A stretch of 64,000 nucleotides of DNA from Procambarus clarkii (taxonomy: Eukaryota > Arthropoda > Malacostraca > Decapoda > Cambaridae), in the NCBI RefSeq assembly GCF_040958095.1, contig NC_091175.1, positions 17,152,975 through 17,216,974 on the forward strand. The letters are read 5' to 3'. Made by a program: the position numbers and the translations under genes. Positions 61,371-64,000 of the stretch are shown piece by piece (the stretch's first letter is position 1; every line of letters begins with the position of its first letter). The notes below the pieces were generated by a model that did no database searches, was not told the DNA's origin, and saw nothing but the letters and a program-made list of their open reading frames with translations.

Positions 61371-62640
61371 AGGTGTAGGGTGCGTATCGGTTGAGAGGTT
61401 GTGGTGCCGTGTGTGGATGCGTGAGTGCTCATTATAATGTGGTGGTCGAGCTCCAGTTCGTGGGTCCCCTCATCGATTGGTTGTTCGATTCACAAGTGCT
61501 TGGTTATGCCTCATCAATTCTCTGCCTACTTTAAGGCCAAATTCGGCAAAGAACTCGAACTTCCGGATTGTTAAATTATAACACTCACTGTTAGGTAACT
61601 ACTGTTAGGTAAGCGCTCCACAATCAGTATACAGAGTTGCTGGCGGCAACAATCAATCATGAACCCGTGATTGTGCTGGTCTTTTCCATCACATTGTAGT
61701 GTTTGTTTCCCCTATTTATATATTGGCATTACAATGGCTGACTTCCAACTCTCTGGTATATCTCCTGTGATTAATGTGGCGGGTGGGTGCATGTGGGCTT
61801 GTCTGAGTGGGGGTGGGGAACTGGGCGTGGGGATTAGTGATCCCCACCAATCACTAATAATGTAGGGAATGAGAGCGTGTCAATCCCTAATTAAGTAACG
61901 TACTAAATAGGGATTTTTTGAGTGTCTTCCGTATGGCCGGAAACCACGGAGGTCTCTCTCCGTCTTCCACAAGGGTAAGATGGTGTGGGGGCGGATCGAG
62001 AACGTGCGGATACTGGGCTTGCGGTCTGTGGGCGTTTGAGAACCGCAGACATCTGGAGTTTGCGGTGTAAGCGCGTGCGCTGACTGGCCTTGCGGTTAGG
62101 TGCTGTGGCTCGTGTAGGAACGACTCGTTATATGTTGTCGTCCGTCTCATTCAGTCAATTCTGTGCTTATCTTCAAAAACTAAGAGGGTTAGGTTAGGTC
62201 GTGGTTTTCTATTCAGCTTTTCAGGTATCACGACAAAAATTGCGAATTTGGTGGAAACGGCGACGATAAACGTGAACTTCTGAAGCGGGCCGTGTGGCAG
62301 CATTTATGGGCGTACACGGGCGTGCAGGTGCTGGGCGTGAGGGCGTGGGGGCTTGCGGGCGTGTGTGAGAGTAAACAGCCTTGGGTGGGCGGGCCGAAGC
62401 TCTCACGTCCTCCGCGTCAAGCAAAATAGCTGGAGCGCTGCGCCAACAATATTAGCAATTTTAACATTGTTGATCTTACCGGAGTTCCCCCTTTGAGAAG
62501 CCGGGGGCGGTGGCGGCGGTGGTGGAGGTGGTGGTGGAGGTGGTGGTGGTGGTGCTGGCGATAGTGGTGGTGAAGTGAATGGTGGCGGCAGAACATAAAA
62601 TGGTGATGGTTGCTAGTTGGAGATGGTGAATGGTGATGAA
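61371..62640. other. No gene recognised; GGT repeats 62505-62565
   Basis: Mixed, partly G-rich DNA with a GGT/GGC run. A TTAGGTTAGG dimer is at 62189-62198. No coding family recognised. Confidence 0.5.
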
Positions 62641-62899
62641 GACTGTTCTTAACTTCTCCTTCATATATTCTTCTCCCCTTATAGATACTTAAGAAAGGTA
62701 CAAATGTAGAAATTAAACGAAATTCAGGGTAGACGATGCACTCAGACCAAACTCATAGTAAGAGAGCAGCATGTAAAGGATCTGGGACGAGTGATGTTTG
62801 ACGACCTAACGTTTACCAAAGAAAATATTGCATCAGACATTTAAAGGCCAAAATGGCTTACGAGAATCTTGAAATCACACCACAATTTTCCTGCTATTC

Positions 62900-63420
62900 A
62901 AATCACTTCAACTGCCCCGCCTTGAGTACTACTCGAAACTCCCTTCCCCTTTCAAAGTGTGAGAGATTTCTGGAACAGAAAGAATACAGAGAACACACAC
63001 GGCACGCATAGACCTATAAAGTAGCTAAACTATTGAGACCGTCTCAAAGCTCTCAAAATGTACTCTCTAGAAAGGAGACGAGAGAGAGGTATATCACATA
63101 ATACGTACATGTTAGATACTAGAAGGGCACGTCTTAAATTTTGTCAGTAAAATAACAACAGACTGGAGGGAACGATATGATAGGAAATGCAGAATAGAGA
63201 GTGAAGAGTACAGGAGCCATTGGCACAATCAGAGAACACTGTATGAACATCAGGGACCCACTGCTGTTCACTAGCATTCATGCAAGCACAAGAAATATTA
63301 TAGGAGCAAGAGTGTACGTTCTCAAGAAGAAATCAGACACATTTTTGCAAGAAGTGCCGTACCAAAGTAATAGTGGGCATGCGGGTCCATCCAAGGAACC
63401 AACCGGTTGAACCGAGGTAT
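62900..63420 (+). pseudogene. Decayed C-terminal remnant of a third LINE family
   Basis: Broken plus-strand frames read LEYYSKLPSP, GTERIQRTHTARID, DRLKALKMYSLERRRER and SDTFLQEVPY in the order expected for the region after the reverse transcriptase (LEYCS.LWSP, ERIQR.FT..I, RL..LKMYSLERRRER, FL..VPD). Many stops and shifts, so long dead. Its 5' extent is unclear and may start near 62740. Confidence 0.55.
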
Positions 63421-64000
63421 CACAACCCCAGCCTGTCCTCTGGCTAGGGGAGCTGAAGAATGCACCAAACCCATTCCAAATATGCTTCTTGTAGACACCA
63501 CCATCACCGCCTTCTCCTGTTCCTCATCCTCCTACTCCTCTGTCCCTCTCCTCTTGCTCCTCCTACTCTCTCCTTCGCTTTAGCTCCCAGCGGCGGCCTC
63601 TTAGCGCTCATCTTAATTGGATTAGATTGATGGCGTAATCGTGTTAAGACCAGCAAAATGCTTGAGACGCCTGAGCCCCTGCTGCCAAGTTTTTAATTAA
63701 GCCAAATCCCAAGAACACTGTTTGGGTTCATTTGCATAAGTCTCCCTTATTTACGAAACTATAACGAGGTGTTTGACTTAACAATCACACCATAACGGGC
63801 TCACCACAGCCCGTGCTACTTGGAACCTTTTTGTTCCGAGTTGCTGCACCTACCACAACAACAGTCATACCGTTAATATTTTGGCCTTTTTAAGAAATTT
63901 AAGATTCTATATTAGAATTAACTTAAAAATATCTTACAATTTCGTTGATGACTTAGGGAGAATAAATTATCAAGACATTGTAATATATTGTACTTATGAC
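63421..64000. other. No gene recognised
   Basis: CT-rich patch near 63510-63580, then AT-rich DNA to the window edge. Confidence 0.5.

Overview
The window looks like repeat-dense, intergenic DNA from an arthropod nuclear genome, most likely a decapod crustacean such as a crayfish. The grounds are many long (AT)n, (AC)n and (AG)n microsatellites, large minisatellites, CR1/L2-like LINE fragments, a Penelope-like element with a GIY-YIG domain, several tRNA-derived SINE families, and TTAGG-type (arthropod telomere) repeats inside a foldback element. The species assignment is an inference. I recognise no host protein-coding gene, rRNA gene or functional tRNA gene. All recognisable coding sequence belongs to retroelements, and most of it is broken.

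Layout: 1-7.9 kb is AT-rich DNA with short minisatellites and SINE fragments. 7.9-10.1 kb is a decayed LINE. 10.4-13.4 kb holds 43-, 18-, 10- and 15/30-bp tandem arrays. 14.1-16.3 kb is two head-to-tail minus-strand LINE copies. 16.66-22.68 kb is a complete, very young LTR retrotransposon (two 682-bp LTRs with two differences seen) coding for gag, protease and integrase followed by RNase H remnants, with no reverse transcriptase. 22.9-27.1 kb holds a 20-bp array with a CACGTG core in nearly every unit and a 1.7-kb CAGACAG array. 28.4-32.2 kb is a cluster of three LINE pieces, each bounded by (AC)n. 34.8-37.3 kb has 17-bp and 21-bp minisatellites and SINEs. 38.7-40.8 kb is an old minus-strand LINE interrupted by two later foldback-type insertions with 12-bp target duplications. 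40.98-43.32 kb is a Penelope-like element with 442-bp inverted arms. 43.47-43.86 kb is a foldback element with TTAGG repeats in its centre. 44-64 kb is more microsatellite and minisatellite DNA with SINE and LINE fragments.

Three themes link the parts. First, CR1-like LINE copies are bracketed by (AC)n/(GT)n at both ends, as if the microsatellite were the target. Second, several unrelated families occur as inverted, hairpin-forming pairs, most of them inside or beside (AT)n or (GT)n. Third, the young LTR element lacks the reverse transcriptase it needs, so its recent copying points to help from a partner element.
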